Positions 35,781-45,042 are shown, numbered from the stretch's first letter. The stretch: 52,266 nucleotides of DNA from Zavarzinella formosa DSM 19928 (GCF_000255705.1 NZ_JH636442.1:395009-447274); one strand, 5' to 3'. Notes: generated from the sequence alone by a model not told the origin. A program made the numbers and translations.

Positions 35781-36899
35781 ATGTCCGTCGTGGCGAAACT
35801 GGCGTTGGAAGATGGCACCGTATTCACCGGCCGATCCTTCGGTCATCCGGGGGAGTCGGCGGGCGAGGTCGTGTTTAACACGAGCATGACCGGGTATCAG
35901 GAGGTGCTGACCGATCCTTCCTACAAAGGTCAGATTGTCACGATGACCTACCCGCTGATTGGCAATTACGGCATCACCGCCGAAGACGACGAATCGGCCG
36001 GTCCGCACGTCGCCGGATTTATCGTGCGGGAACACACGGCGGTTCCGAGCAATTTTCGCTCCCAGATCGATCTTGATGGCTACTTGAAGAAGAACCAGAT
36101 TGTCGGGATCGATGGCATCGACACGCGGGCCTTGGTGCGCCGACTGCGGGTTCGCGGCGCCCTGATGGGTGTTCTCTCGGCCACTGATCTCGATGATGTT
36201 TCGTTGATTCGCAAAGCCAAGGCGCTGGCCGGGATGGAAGGATGCGACTTGGTGAAGGTCGTCACCCCCAAAGCCGGTTACGACTGGAAGCAAGGGGCGT
36301 TGGCCCCGCTGGCTCAAACAATGCTGGCGGCCAGCCCGCCCGCCACCCACCGGGTGACGGCGATTGATTACGGGATGAAATGGAACATTCCCCGTTGCCT
36401 CTCGCAAGCCGGTTGCGAAGTCACCGTGTTGCCGGGAACGGCGACGGCCGCCGAAGTGCTGGCCCAAAAGCCGGATGGCATCTTCCTCTCCAACGGCCCC
36501 GGTGATCCGGCGGCGGTCGGGTATGCAATCGACACGGTGAAGGAATTGCTCGGCAAGAAACCGATCTTCGGCATCTGCCTCGGTCATCAGTTGATCGGTC
36601 TGGCTTTGGGCGGAACGACCTACAAACTCAAGTTCGGCCATCGCGGGGCCAATCATCCCGTGCTGAACCGCCTGACGGGGCATGTGGAAATCACCACCCA
36701 GAATCACGGTTTCGCCGTGGACATGGCTTCCCTGTCGAATGATGTCGAACTCACCCATGTGAACCTCAACGATCAAACCGTCGAGGGAATCCGGCACAAA
36801 AAGATGCCGGTGTTCAGCGTGCAATATCACCCGGAATCATCGGCCGGGCCGCATGACAGCAGTTATCTGTTTGATGATTTTCGCAAACTGATGGGCTGA
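35781..36899 (+). CDS. carA: Carbamoyl-phosphate synthase small (glutaminase) subunit
   Basis: CarA hydrolyses glutamine and supplies ammonia to CarB for carbamoyl phosphate, the precursor of pyrimidines and arginine. The 372-residue protein has the CPSase_sm_chain N-terminal domain (VVFNTSMTGYQEVLTDPSY) and a class I amidotransferase domain with C266 (FGICLGHQLIG), H350 and E352 (VQYHPESSAGPHD). The start at 35781 (MSVVAKLALEDG) is the family start; the frame is open to 35748. carB is not in this window. It lies 87 bases behind the ArsR gene and ends immediately before the second palindromic element. Confidence 0.97.
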   Translation: MSVVAKLALEDGTVFTGRSFGHPGESAGEVVFNTSMTGYQEVLTDPSYKGQIVTMTYPLIGNYGITAEDDESAGPHVAGFIVREHTAVPSNFRSQIDLDGYLKKNQIVGIDGIDTRALVRRLRVRGALMGVLSATDLDDVSLIRKAKALAGMEGCDLVKVVTPKAGYDWKQGALAPLAQTMLAASPPATHRVTAIDYGMKWNIPRCLSQAGCEVTVLPGTATAAEVLAQKPDGIFLSNGPGDPAAVGYAIDTVKELLGKKPIFGICLGHQLIGLALGGTTYKLKFGHRGANHPVLNRLTGHVEITTQNHGFAVDMASLSNDVELTHVNLNDQTVEGIRHKKMPVFSVQYHPESSAGPHDSSYLFDDFRKLMG

Positions 36900-36920
36900 C
36901 CACGAAGGCAATCAAAAGCC

Positions 36921-37033
36921 CCAATCACACAGACACAAGGATCACACGGGGTTTCTTCAAGAAGACATCACTCAACAAGGATCTGTTGAGTTTTCTTGAT
37001 GACATTGTGTGATCACTTTCTCTTGGTGATTGG
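36921..37033. repeat. Second palindromic element, related to 7499-7728
   Basis: The outer arms 36921-36947 and 37007-37033 pair at 21 of 27 positions, and the tip ACTCAACA (36970-36977) with TGTTGAGT (36984-36991) is perfect. A 21-base stretch at 36935-36955 matches 17 positions of 7529-7549, so the two elements belong to one family. It lies between carA and glmS, again just behind a stop codon. More diverged than the first copy. Confidence 0.7.
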
Positions 37034-37091
37034 TTTTTTTCATCGCAAATCTTTCAAAACATTTCGCCTGGCTTCGTAATGGAGTGCGCTC

Positions 37092-38936
37092 ATGTGCGGG
37101 ATCTTTGGATACGTTGGCCCGCGGCAGGCCGAGCCAATTTTGATCGAAGGGCTTCGCCGGTTGGAGTATCGCGGTTACGATAGCGCCGGGATCGCCACTC
37201 TTTCTGATTCCAAACTCTTCATCCGCAAAAAAGCCGGGCGGGTGCAAGAACTGGCCCGGCATCTGGCGGATGATCCCATTCTCGGGTCATTGGGAATCAG
37301 CCACACCCGCTGGGCCACACACGGCGGGGCCACCGATACCAACGCCCACCCACACTTGGGGCCTTCCTCTCACGGCGACATTGCGGTCGTTCACAACGGC
37401 GTGATCGAAAATTATTCGGCCCTCAAGCGAGATTTGCAAAACGAGGGGATCAAGTTTCTCAGCGAAACCGACACGGAAGTGATCGCCCATCTGCTCGCCC
37501 GGCAAAACGACCCCGATTTGCTGGCCGCCCTTCGTCGCATCATTCCGATGCTCAAGGGAACCTATGGCATGGCGGCCGTCAGCCCCCGCCACGGGGAGCG
37601 GATCATCGCCGCCCGGCTTGGGAGTCCGCTGGTCATCGGTGTCGGGGAGGGGGAGCATTTTCTGGCGTCCGATCCGTCCGCGTTGATCGGCCACACGAGC
37701 AAGATCGTGTACCTGAAGGATCATCAGGTCTGTGTCATCACGGCCGATGATTTCCACATTTACGATGCCTCTCATTCCCGTGTTTCGTTTTCCGTTCAAA
37801 ACATTGATTGGAAATCGACCGACACAGACAAGGGCGAATTTCCGCATTACATGCTCAAGGAAATCCACGAGCAAAGCGAGTCGGTCGCCAACGCGATGCG
37901 CGGGCGGTTGGATCATGAAAACGCCACGGCCGTGTTCGGCGGTTTGAATCTTGATCCCCGCCAGCTTCGCAAGGCCGAGCGAATCATCCTCACCGCCTGC
38001 GGCACCAGTTATCATGCCGGGATCGTCGGGGAATATTTGTTTGAGGAATTTGCCCGCATCCCGGTGGAGGTGGAATACGCCAGCGAATTCCGGTATCGCA
38101 ACCCGCCCATCGACCAAGACACGATTGTGATCGCCATCACCCAGTCCGGCGAGACGGCCGACACGCTCGCCGCCCTGCGGGAAAGCAAACGCAAGGGGCA
38201 TCGCTCGCTGGCCATTTGCAACGTCGTCGGAAGCTCGATTGCCCGCGAGGCAGACGGCGGCGTCTACCTTCACGCCGGCCCGGAAGTGGGGGTGGCCAGC
38301 ACCAAGGCGTTCACCTCGCAAGTCGTGGTGCTGGCGATGCTGGCTTTGTTTCTGGGCCGGATGCGGAATCTTTCCAGCCTGCAAGGCGCGAAGATGATTG
38401 AAGACCTTCAGGCATTGCCCGAGATCATCAAGAAAACGCTCCGCTGCAACGATGCTGTCCGGCAACTGGCCGAGAAGTATCAGCAAACCTCGAACATGCT
38501 GTTCATGGGCCGACAGTACATGTATCCGGTGGCTCTGGAAGGGGCGTTGAAACTCAAGGAAATCAGTTACATCCATGCCGAGGGCTATCCGGCCGCCGAG
38601 ATGAAGCACGGCCCGATTGCCTTGGTGGACAAGCAAACACCGTCAATCTTCCTCACGCCGCGAGGATCGGTGTTTGACAAGGTGATGAGCAATTTGGAAG
38701 AAGTGAAAGCTCGCGGCGGGCCGGTCATTGCCATCGCCAGCGAGGGGGACGCACGCGCGGCCGATCATGTCGCCTCGCGGGCTGACGAGGTGATCTTTGT
38801 TCCCGATGTGCCGGAATATCTGCAACCCATCGTGACCGTGATTCCCTTGCAACTCTTCGCCTATCACGCGGCTCTCTTGCGCGGCTGCGATGTGGACAAA
38901 CCCCGAAATTTGGCGAAGAGCGTCACGGTTGAGTGA
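37092..38936 (+). CDS. glmS: Glutamine--fructose-6-phosphate aminotransferase (isomerizing)
   Basis: GlmS makes glucosamine 6-phosphate, the first step towards UDP-GlcNAc for lipid A and other envelope polymers. The 614-residue protein starts MCGIFGYVG, with the N-terminal nucleophile cysteine at position 2 after Met removal. The glutaminase domain includes YRGYDSAGIAT and SHTRWATHGG. Two SIS domains follow (AITQSGETADTLAALR and EGYPAAEMKHGPIALVD), and the C-terminus is the conserved LAKSVTVE. Length is normal. No glmS ribozyme core was recognised in the leader, which is occupied by the palindromic element. Confidence 0.98.
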   Translation: MCGIFGYVGPRQAEPILIEGLRRLEYRGYDSAGIATLSDSKLFIRKKAGRVQELARHLADDPILGSLGISHTRWATHGGATDTNAHPHLGPSSHGDIAVVHNGVIENYSALKRDLQNEGIKFLSETDTEVIAHLLARQNDPDLLAALRRIIPMLKGTYGMAAVSPRHGERIIAARLGSPLVIGVGEGEHFLASDPSALIGHTSKIVYLKDHQVCVITADDFHIYDASHSRVSFSVQNIDWKSTDTDKGEFPHYMLKEIHEQSESVANAMRGRLDHENATAVFGGLNLDPRQLRKAERIILTACGTSYHAGIVGEYLFEEFARIPVEVEYASEFRYRNPPIDQDTIVIAITQSGETADTLAALRESKRKGHRSLAICNVVGSSIAREADGGVYLHAGPEVGVASTKAFTSQVVVLAMLALFLGRMRNLSSLQGAKMIEDLQALPEIIKKTLRCNDAVRQLAEKYQQTSNMLFMGRQYMYPVALEGALKLKEISYIHAEGYPAAEMKHGPIALVDKQTPSIFLTPRGSVFDKVMSNLEEVKARGGPVIAIASEGDARAADHVASRADEVIFVPDVPEYLQPIVTVIPLQLFAYHAALLRGCDVDKPRNLAKSVTVE

Positions 38937-38942
38937 TGTCCT

Positions 38943-40268
38943 TTACTTCTTGATGATTTCCACCGCGTTCACAACGGCCAGGTCTTTCGTGCCCAACCGG
39001 GCCAGGTTCGTCGGCTTCATTGTGAAGGTCACAATCATCTGCTCGCCGAGGGTGTTGGCGATCAGATAGAAGTTTTGCACAACCTTGGTGCCGTCCAGTT
39101 CCCCACGGGCGGTGATCCGGTAAGCCCAGCGGTCGGCGTCACCGGCCACTTCCCCGTGATCGACGACCTGCTCCATCGCCCAACCCGGCGAGGCCGAGAC
39201 AATCTTTTGAAACTCATCGGGCGAAAGGTGCTTGCCCGCCCCGGCGTTCTTCCACATGGTCATGGTCATCTGGGCCACGAAGTCTCCCCGGTCGAGGAGG
39301 CGCATCACCAAGTGATGATCCGTCTGGCCCACGACATGCCAGTCGCGGGCGTAGGCGAACCGATATCGCCCCTTGGGGTCCGTGTGAGAAAGTTGCTTCA
39401 CCACGCCGGGCGGGTCGTCTTCGGAAGGAACGCCGATCAGCGCCGCGCTGGAGAGTTCCTTGGGTTCTTCTTTCAGGGATTCCCGCTTGACGGTGGTTTG
39501 TGTCTCTACATCGGCCGCCGGGGACACCGGGCCTTGGTCGCGGATGTCTTTTTGTTTCCAAGTGATGCCCGTGATCTTGGCCGCCTTTGAATCAAAACTC
39601 AACATGGCTTCGACGGTCAGCGTGGCCATTGCGCCGTTTTCGATGCCCTTGGCGGTCCCGAGGACGCGGATAGTCGCCACGCCTTCCTTGGTGGATTCCA
39701 AGGTCCCTTCCAAGTCTTGCGAAATCAATCCGTCGAACAGGCACATGGATTGGGCGATGGCGTTGGAAATTTTCCACTTTTCGCCAAGTTCGGTTTCCTT
39801 GTCCGAAAGCAAGCCCATCAGGTGCAAGGTGTCGAAATGTTCCGAAACCACCTCAACTTCGGACTGGGTGAGCGGGCCGGCGGGGGCGTAGGTCAGCAGA
39901 CCTTCGCCAATCCGCTGGGCCACGATTCGCCGCCGGTCGCTCCGCAGGGAGCGTTCGATTTTGTCGCTGTCCACCTGGGCGACTGATTGGGCCGTTTCGT
40001 AATACCGGGCGACTTTCTTGGCCACCGACTTGTCGACCGTCAGCACTCGCTCGACGAAATCATGGTCGTTGGAGGCTTTCACCGGCAGGGGGACGGTCTT
40101 GTCCTCGCGGGCGACCTTCAGATTGCCCGTGAGCGAGGTCTTGATGACGACATGGTGGCAATCGCCTTCCTTCACTGTTTCCCGCAGAAGGATCGGCTCG
40201 GCCCGTCCGCTTCCCGACACGAGCATGGCCATTCCGATGGCAACGACAGACCATTTTCCCGCACGCAT
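38943..40268 (-). CDS. Secreted protein of unknown function
   Basis: A 441-residue protein with a signal peptide (MRAGKWSVVAIGMAMLVSG, cleavage probably around residue 22). The N-terminal part is beta-rich and is interrupted by a helical segment (KSVAKKVARYYETAQSVAQ). The C-terminal 150 residues have alternating strands (RYRFAYARDWHVVGQ, VVQNFYLIANTLGEQM). No domain was recognised. It may be a periplasmic or lipid-binding protein, but nothing in the sequence proves it. It is convergent with glmS at six bases and divergent from ndk. Confidence 0.8.
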   Translation of the reverse strand: MRAGKWSVVAIGMAMLVSGSGRAEPILLRETVKEGDCHHVVIKTSLTGNLKVAREDKTVPLPVKASNDHDFVERVLTVDKSVAKKVARYYETAQSVAQVDSDKIERSLRSDRRRIVAQRIGEGLLTYAPAGPLTQSEVEVVSEHFDTLHLMGLLSDKETELGEKWKISNAIAQSMCLFDGLISQDLEGTLESTKEGVATIRVLGTAKGIENGAMATLTVEAMLSFDSKAAKITGITWKQKDIRDQGPVSPAADVETQTTVKRESLKEEPKELSSAALIGVPSEDDPPGVVKQLSHTDPKGRYRFAYARDWHVVGQTDHHLVMRLLDRGDFVAQMTMTMWKNAGAGKHLSPDEFQKIVSASPGWAMEQVVDHGEVAGDADRWAYRITARGELDGTKVVQNFYLIANTLGEQMIVTFTMKPTNLARLGTKDLAVVNAVEIIKK

Positions 40269-40334
40269 GAATGTTCTCCCGGTGAGCTTCGACCAGCGGA
40301 TTCATCGGCCGATTTGCCGGGCCTTGCCCACCTT

Positions 40335-40358
40335 TCCGGCCGGACTCTCCCGGCCGGA
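40335..40358. other. Perfect 9-bp hairpin in a divergent promoter region
   Basis: TCCGGCCGG at 40335-40343 and CCGGCCGGA at 40350-40358 pair perfectly around ACTCTC. It lies 67 bases before the secreted-protein start and 131 bases before ndk. It could be an operator, or a stem in a leader. The rest of the 221-base gap shows nothing clear. Confidence 0.4.
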
Positions 40359-40489
40359 TTGTCAGGCTGAGTCAGCAAAATCCCGAGAGTTTCCCCGGAT
40401 AACGCATTTTCCACCGCTGGACGACTTGACCGGAAAGTCTGACCATGAATGAAAACGAATGAGCAGCCCCAAACCCGGAGACGGACGAC

Positions 40490-40936
40490 ATGCAGCAGAC
40501 GTTGATTCTTTTGAAGCCGGATGCCGTGCAACGGCGGTTGATTGGTGAAGTGACCGGCCGGTTTGAGCGCAAGGGTTTGCGGCTCGCGGGGCTAAAGTTT
40601 GTCCAAGCCAGCCGCTCGCTGGCTGAAAGCCACTACGCCGTTCATAAGGGCAAACCGTTTTACGAGTCTTTGATTCAATTTCTCACCAGCGGCCCGACGG
40701 TGGCGATGGTGTGGGAAGGCCGCGAGGCCGTCGCCGTCTGCCGATTGATGATGGGAGCCACGGACGGGGCCAAATCCCCTCCCGGAACCATCCGAGGCGA
40801 TTTCTCCCTGAGCGTCCAAAACAACCTGATCCACGGCAGCGACAGCCCGGAAAACGCCGCAGCCGAGATTGCCTTGTGGTTTGAATCAAAAGAACTGGTC
40901 AGCCACACGACGACTGATTCCAAGTGGATCGGATGA
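40490..40936 (+). CDS. ndk: Nucleoside diphosphate kinase
   Basis: Ndk moves the gamma-phosphate from ATP to other nucleoside diphosphates through a phosphohistidine. The catalytic H115 is in NNLIHGSDSPENA and the nucleotide-binding K9 is in ILLKPDAVQR. R101 and N112 are also in place. At 148 residues it has the usual length. It appears to be a single gene. It is followed after 20 bases by a perfect 30-bp palindrome, beyond which lies the convergent lpxI. Confidence 0.97.
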   Translation: MQQTLILLKPDAVQRRLIGEVTGRFERKGLRLAGLKFVQASRSLAESHYAVHKGKPFYESLIQFLTSGPTVAMVWEGREAVAVCRLMMGATDGAKSPPGTIRGDFSLSVQNNLIHGSDSPENAAAEIALWFESKELVSHTTTDSKWIG

Positions 40937-40956
40937 ATTGAAGATTGAGAAGAAGA

Positions 40957-41024
40957 TTTTTAGCCGTGGATGGAACACGGATTCGGACAAAAAACCGAAT
41001 CCGTGTTCCATCCACGGCTAAAAA
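40957..41024. repeat. Perfect 30-bp palindrome with an 8-base loop
   Basis: The arms 40957-40986 (starting TTTTTAGCCGTGG) and 40995-41024 are perfect inverted copies around ACAAAAAA. It lies between the convergent ndk and lpxI genes. The T-run precedes the stem and the A-run follows it on both strands, which is the reverse of an intrinsic terminator. It may still end transcripts by another means. The perfect arms suggest recent spread or conversion. Confidence 0.9.
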
Positions 41025-41032
41025 ACTTTGGC

Positions 41033-41863
41033 TTATCTCGCGACGATGCAAATCCCGAATTGCTCAGCCAGTCGGATCGTTTCCTCGTCATCCAACAGAA
41101 TGGTTTTTTCAGCCTCAATGGCGAGGGCCGAACCACCGGCTTGTTTGATGGTTTGGATGGTGGACGGGCCGACGGTGGGCACGTCAAACCGCATGTCTTG
41201 CTCCGGTTTGGCCACTTTGACCACCACGAACCCGCCGGTGCGGCAGAGTTCACCCGCGCGTCGGATGGCGGCGTCGGTTCCTTCGATGGCCTCCACCGCC
41301 AGAACCGCCCGGTCCCGCACGGCGACGCTCTGGCCGATGTCCAGACGGCCCATTTCCTTGGCCAAGTGCCAGCCATACTCCATGTCGGCCGTCTCACGAT
41401 CAGTCGGTTGACGTTTTGTCAGACATCCGGGCTTCACGAGCAACTCCGGGCAAATCTCCAGTTGGGAAACGCATTCCAAGCCTTCTCGGGCGTATTCATC
41501 AATGATGGCCAGGGTGATGGTGTCGTCCGAATTGTTGGAACGCCGACGCAGCCAGAACCGAATCATGCGAAGGTCGGGTAGTAGGGTCACCCAGCGAAAT
41601 CGCTTGAACAATTGCACTTTGTGGACTTTGCCGGCCATCGCCCATTGCTTCACGCCTTCTCGCTTCATGAGGCGGATCGGCCGGTTCATCTGGGCTAGTC
41701 GGTTCCAGTAAAAACGCTTGCAATAGGGTTCGAGCGCGGCGCGGTCGGCCATTCCGCGAATGCCCAGACAGATGACCGGGATACCGGCTGCGTGGGCTTT
41801 TTGAACGATGCGGACGGGAAGGGTGCCCCAACCCGCGACGAGGCCAATCGGAGTTGGTTCCAT
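41033..41863 (-). CDS. lpxI: UDP-2,3-diacylglucosamine pyrophosphatase LpxI
   Basis: LpxI hydrolyses UDP-2,3-diacylglucosamine to lipid X in lipid A synthesis. It replaces LpxH in many bacteria and attacks a different phosphorus atom. The protein of about 276 residues begins PIGLVAGWGTLPVRIVQKA and holds the family phrases GVKQWAMAGKVHK, DTITLAIIDEYAREG and KPEQDMRFDVPTVGP. A GTG at 41869 would overlap the lpxD stop (GTGA), while the ATG at 41863 begins three bases after it. Both starts are plausible. Tight linkage to lpxD supports the assignment. Confidence 0.93.
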   Translation of the reverse strand: MEPTPIGLVAGWGTLPVRIVQKAHAAGIPVICLGIRGMADRAALEPYCKRFYWNRLAQMNRPIRLMKREGVKQWAMAGKVHKVQLFKRFRWVTLLPDLRMIRFWLRRRSNNSDDTITLAIIDEYAREGLECVSQLEICPELLVKPGCLTKRQPTDRETADMEYGWHLAKEMGRLDIGQSVAVRDRAVLAVEAIEGTDAAIRRAGELCRTGGFVVVKVAKPEQDMRFDVPTVGPSTIQTIKQAGGSALAIEAEKTILLDDEETIRLAEQFGICIVAR

Positions 41864-41865
41864 CG

Positions 41866-42891
41866 TCACGAATCCGAGATGCCAAGTTGCTTTTTGATCT
41901 CGCGGATGTCCTTGCGGATTTCCGGGAGCTTTTCGAGGCTAGACATGATCCGCATTTGTTCGGCGGCGGGAGTTGCCGGGGCGCCGAGCATTTTCTGGTC
42001 GGGCGGGACATCCTTATGGACACCAGCTTTCGCCCCCAACATGCTCCGGTCGCCAATCTTGCAATGATCGGCCACACCGACATGCCCGGCCATCACCACA
42101 TAATCCCCGGTCACCACGGAACCGGCGAGGCCGACTTGGCCGACGATCAGATTATGGCGGCCCAACTGGCAGTTGTGAGCGATCATCACCAAGTTGTCGA
42201 TCTTTGAGCCGGTGCCGATCCGAGTGGCTCCGAAAGTCGCGCGGTCGATGGTCGTGCAGGCGCCAATTTCCACGTCGTCCGCAATTTCAACGTGGCCGAC
42301 CTGCGGAATCTTCACATGTTTGCCGGCGATGGTGCGGTAGCCGAAACCATCGGCCCCGATCACGGAATTCGCCAAGATCGTCACCCGATTGCCGATCACG
42401 CAGCCATCGTACAGGACGACATTTGGCCCCAATTGGACATCTTCGCCGAGGGAACAGTGGTGCCCCACCATCACGCCGTTGTTCAACCGGCAACGAGGGC
42501 CGATGACGCAACCTTCGCCGATGGTGACGTAAGCGCCAATGCTCACATCTTCGGCCACCGTGGCGCTGGGGTGAATAATGGCTGTCGGATGGATGCCCCG
42601 AAACTCGGGACTGGGAAGAACATGAAATCGTTTGACGATGGAGACAAACGCCATCAGCGGATCTTTGACCCGCACCATTGTTTTCCCATTGACCGCAGCC
42701 GACATGTCGACGATGGCCGCCCCGGCGCGGGAGGCGTGAAATTGAGACAAGAATCGGTCGTCCAAGACGACCGTGATCTCATCAGCCTGTGGTGAGTCGC
42801 TCAGCGGACGGGCGGCCCGGATGATCTGCGACGGGTCGCCGACCACCTCACCCTGAACCCATCCCGCGACATCGCCAACAGTGGAAATCAC
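41866..42891 (-). CDS. lpxD: UDP-3-O-acylglucosamine N-acyltransferase
   Basis: LpxD adds the N-linked hydroxyacyl chain in lipid A synthesis. The 341-residue form from the GTG at 42891 has an N-terminal uridine-binding domain (about 1-100), then the left-handed beta-helix of hexapeptide repeats (about 101-300), then a C-terminal helix. The catalytic histidine in [12 protein letters not shown] falls at residue 239, the same number as in E. coli LpxD, which supports this start. A longer frame to 42960 adds a poor leader. GGGGGTG precedes the GTG. It is the first gene of the lpxD-lpxI unit. Confidence 0.92.
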   Translation of the reverse strand: MISTVGDVAGWVQGEVVGDPSQIIRAARPLSDSPQADEITVVLDDRFLSQFHASRAGAAIVDMSAAVNGKTMVRVKDPLMAFVSIVKRFHVLPSPEFRGIHPTAIIHPSATVAEDVSIGAYVTIGEGCVIGPRCRLNNGVMVGHHCSLGEDVQLGPNVVLYDGCVIGNRVTILANSVIGADGFGYRTIAGKHVKIPQVGHVEIADDVEIGACTTIDRATFGATRIGTGSKIDNLVMIAHNCQLGRHNLIVGQVGLAGSVVTGDYVVMAGHVGVADHCKIGDRSMLGAKAGVHKDVPPDQKMLGAPATPAAEQMRIMSSLEKLPEIRKDIREIKKQLGISDS

Positions 42892-42999
42892 ACGACACCC
42901 CCGGAAAATGTTCCTCGGAGACCGCCATCTTTGGGATGACGGACACGAAAAACATCTCATTCCTAATCAAACGCTACCGGAACCTTCATGTCCCGGCAA

Positions 43000-44046
43000 T
43001 TAATTTCCGGCGGTCGCTGGTTCGAGCAACCGTCGGGCATTCTCGAAATAGACTTTTCGCAAAACGTCTTCCGGCAGATTTACCCCGCGCAGAGTCGGGG
43101 TCTCGTTCGCCGTGTTTGGATGTTTGTAATCACTATCCGCCACAGGGCTCGGACCCGACCAGTCGCTTTCCCAAAGAGTCCGCTGGCACCAATATCGGCT
43201 GACATAATGCTCGGCGGTGAGTCCGTGACGGGTCACCAAGTCAGTCCCGAACAAAAACCGGCCGGGGAACCGGCAAACTAACCCGTAAATCTCCCGAGTT
43301 CGCGGGGAAACCTCCCGCACCTGCCATTTGGTCGCGCTCGTGTCGAAATAAAGTTGCGGGAATTCCTCAAGCATCGCCTGCAAATGGTCGGGATGTTCCG
43401 GGTCTCCCCCCATGTGCGCCCCGATCCAGTTGAACTCCGGGAATTCCTTCATTAAACGCTGAAACGGCACATATTGCTCGGGCTTGGTTCCGAATTTGGC
43501 GGTGTCTGTGTACGTATGTTCCCACCACGCATCCGGATCGCCCACGTGCACCATTACATTGCGGAGTCCGGCCCGCGAAGCCCTCCGCAAGCATTCCACC
43601 CGCCATGGGGCGTCAACGGTGAGGCCGCGTTCCCGGCCCCGCGGGGCCGACCACAGTTTGATGATGTGGACGCCTTCCTCCAAAAACCGATCCAAGAGGG
43701 CATAGGCCACATCATCCGGTTCGTCCGGCTTTTTGTTAATCATCCCGTTGAACAACAAGGCGTCCCCGAATTTGGCCCGCAACGGGGCGATATCCTGGGC
43801 GGGGCACATGGTGACAGTCTGACTAATGCCAAACTCTCGCCCCAAAGCGAGCATCGTCTCGGCCCCGGCGGTCGTCCCCTCGGCCCCGCTGCCACCCGCC
43901 GGGCCGTTGGCTTGGTCCGAGGGGGCGGTCATCGTCACATGGCTGTGAAAGTCGATGATCGGGGTCGCTTTGTAGTGCAGATGGCCCCGTTGGGAATAGT
44001 CGTGACCCGTGACGTTCGATTCCGGGGGCTTCGGTGTGTCGCTCAT
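43000..44046 (-). CDS. Amidohydrolase family (TIM-barrel) protein
   Basis: A 348-residue metal-dependent hydrolase of the amidohydrolase-2 type. The metal ligands are H34 and H36 (IIDFHSHVT), a histidine in NVMVHVGDP, a histidine in WIGAHMGGDPEH and an aspartate in FLFGTDLVTRHG. Members include decarboxylases and lactonases. The substrate cannot be named from the sequence. The start follows the stop of the nitrilase-type gene by eight bases on the same strand, so the two are probably one operon. Confidence 0.85.
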   Translation of the reverse strand: MSDTPKPPESNVTGHDYSQRGHLHYKATPIIDFHSHVTMTAPSDQANGPAGGSGAEGTTAGAETMLALGREFGISQTVTMCPAQDIAPLRAKFGDALLFNGMINKKPDEPDDVAYALLDRFLEEGVHIIKLWSAPRGRERGLTVDAPWRVECLRRASRAGLRNVMVHVGDPDAWWEHTYTDTAKFGTKPEQYVPFQRLMKEFPEFNWIGAHMGGDPEHPDHLQAMLEEFPQLYFDTSATKWQVREVSPRTREIYGLVCRFPGRFLFGTDLVTRHGLTAEHYVSRYWCQRTLWESDWSGPSPVADSDYKHPNTANETPTLRGVNLPEDVLRKVYFENARRLLEPATAGN

Positions 44047-44054
44047 ATCAACAG

Positions 44055-44954
44055 TTATAGTCCGGGGGTGGTCAGGGAAACCTTCGTGAGATCGGAATAC
44101 GCATCCGTCCGGCGATCCCGGAAGAACGGCCAGTTCCGGCGAACGTCCGTCATGCGGTCCCGCTTGCAGGGAACGATCAGGAGTTCTTCCTTGTCGTGCG
44201 ACCCTCGGGCGACGATGACGCCAAAGGGATCGCTCACGAACGACCCGCCCCAGAATTCCAAGCCGTCCCCGGCCGGGGAGGCTTCAAACCCCACCCGGTT
44301 GATGCCCGTCACATAGAGTCCGTTGGCGATGGCGTGCCCCCGCTGGATCGTTTCCCAAGCATCATGTTGCTGTTTGCCGAATTCCGCTTTTTCGCGGGGA
44401 TGCCAGCCGATGGCCGTGGGATAAACGAGAACCTCGGCCCCTTTCATGGCCGTCAGCCGGGCACCCTCGGGGAACCATTGATCCCAGCAAATCAGGGTGC
44501 CGACCACGCCAAACTTTGTCGGAAACACCTTGAACCCGAGATCGCCGGGGCGAAAATAATATTTCTCGAAGAACAACGGATCATGCGGAATGTGCATCTT
44601 GCGGTAAACCCCGAGCATGGAGCCATCCGCGTCGAAAACGACGGCCGTGTTGAAACACAACCCGGCCATCACCCGCTCGAAAATCGACGCCACCACGACC
44701 ACCCCGGCCGATTTGGCGGCCAAGGATAGTTTCTCCGTGCTGGGGCCGGGGATTGGCTCGGCCCGGTCGAAGTTTTCCAAAGTGTGCGTGTTGCAGAAAT
44801 ACGGCCCGAGGAACAGTTCGGGCAGGCAGACAATCTGCGCCCCCTGTTTCGCGGCCAGGTGAATTTGCTCGATGGCCTTCGCCAGATTGGGGGCGGGTTC
44901 TTCCGCGCAACGCATCTGCACCAACCCGAGGACGAATTCATTCGCGGCCATCAA
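44055..44954 (-). CDS. Carbon-nitrogen hydrolase, N-carbamoylputrescine amidase-like
   Basis: A 299-residue nitrilase-superfamily enzyme. The catalytic triad is E46 (CLPELFLGPYF), K119 (VYRKMHIPHD) and C156 (TLICWDQWFPE). The CWDQWFPE signature and the length match N-carbamoylputrescine amidase (AguB), which makes putrescine in polyamine synthesis. Agmatine deiminase (AguA), the usual partner, is not in the window; an amidohydrolase follows instead. Two adjacent ATGs at 44954 and 44951 are equally possible starts. A related amide substrate remains possible. Confidence 0.9.
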   Translation of the reverse strand: MMAANEFVLGLVQMRCAEEPAPNLAKAIEQIHLAAKQGAQIVCLPELFLGPYFCNTHTLENFDRAEPIPGPSTEKLSLAAKSAGVVVVASIFERVMAGLCFNTAVVFDADGSMLGVYRKMHIPHDPLFFEKYYFRPGDLGFKVFPTKFGVVGTLICWDQWFPEGARLTAMKGAEVLVYPTAIGWHPREKAEFGKQQHDAWETIQRGHAIANGLYVTGINRVGFEASPAGDGLEFWGGSFVSDPFGVIVARGSHDKEELLIVPCKRDRMTDVRRNWPFFRDRRTDAYSDLTKVSLTTPGL

Positions 44955-45042
44955 GAAACCTCTGGAACGAAACGGGGTTTTTCAGTCGAATTATAGGGGA
45001 TGACAGGCCGCCGCGCACAAACCATTCCCGATCAGGTGTCTC

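Noticed and set aside
35295-36830. Leftward 511-codon ORF
   Set aside because: Antisense to the ArsR gene and carA, both with clear family motifs.
36960-37091. glmS leader considered as a glmS ribozyme
   Set aside because: No ribozyme core was recognised; the leader is taken up by the palindromic element.
37287-38636. Leftward 449-codon ORF
   Set aside because: Antisense to glmS.
40957-41024. Perfect hairpin considered as an intrinsic terminator
   Set aside because: The T-run precedes the stem and the A-run follows it on both strands, the wrong order for intrinsic termination.
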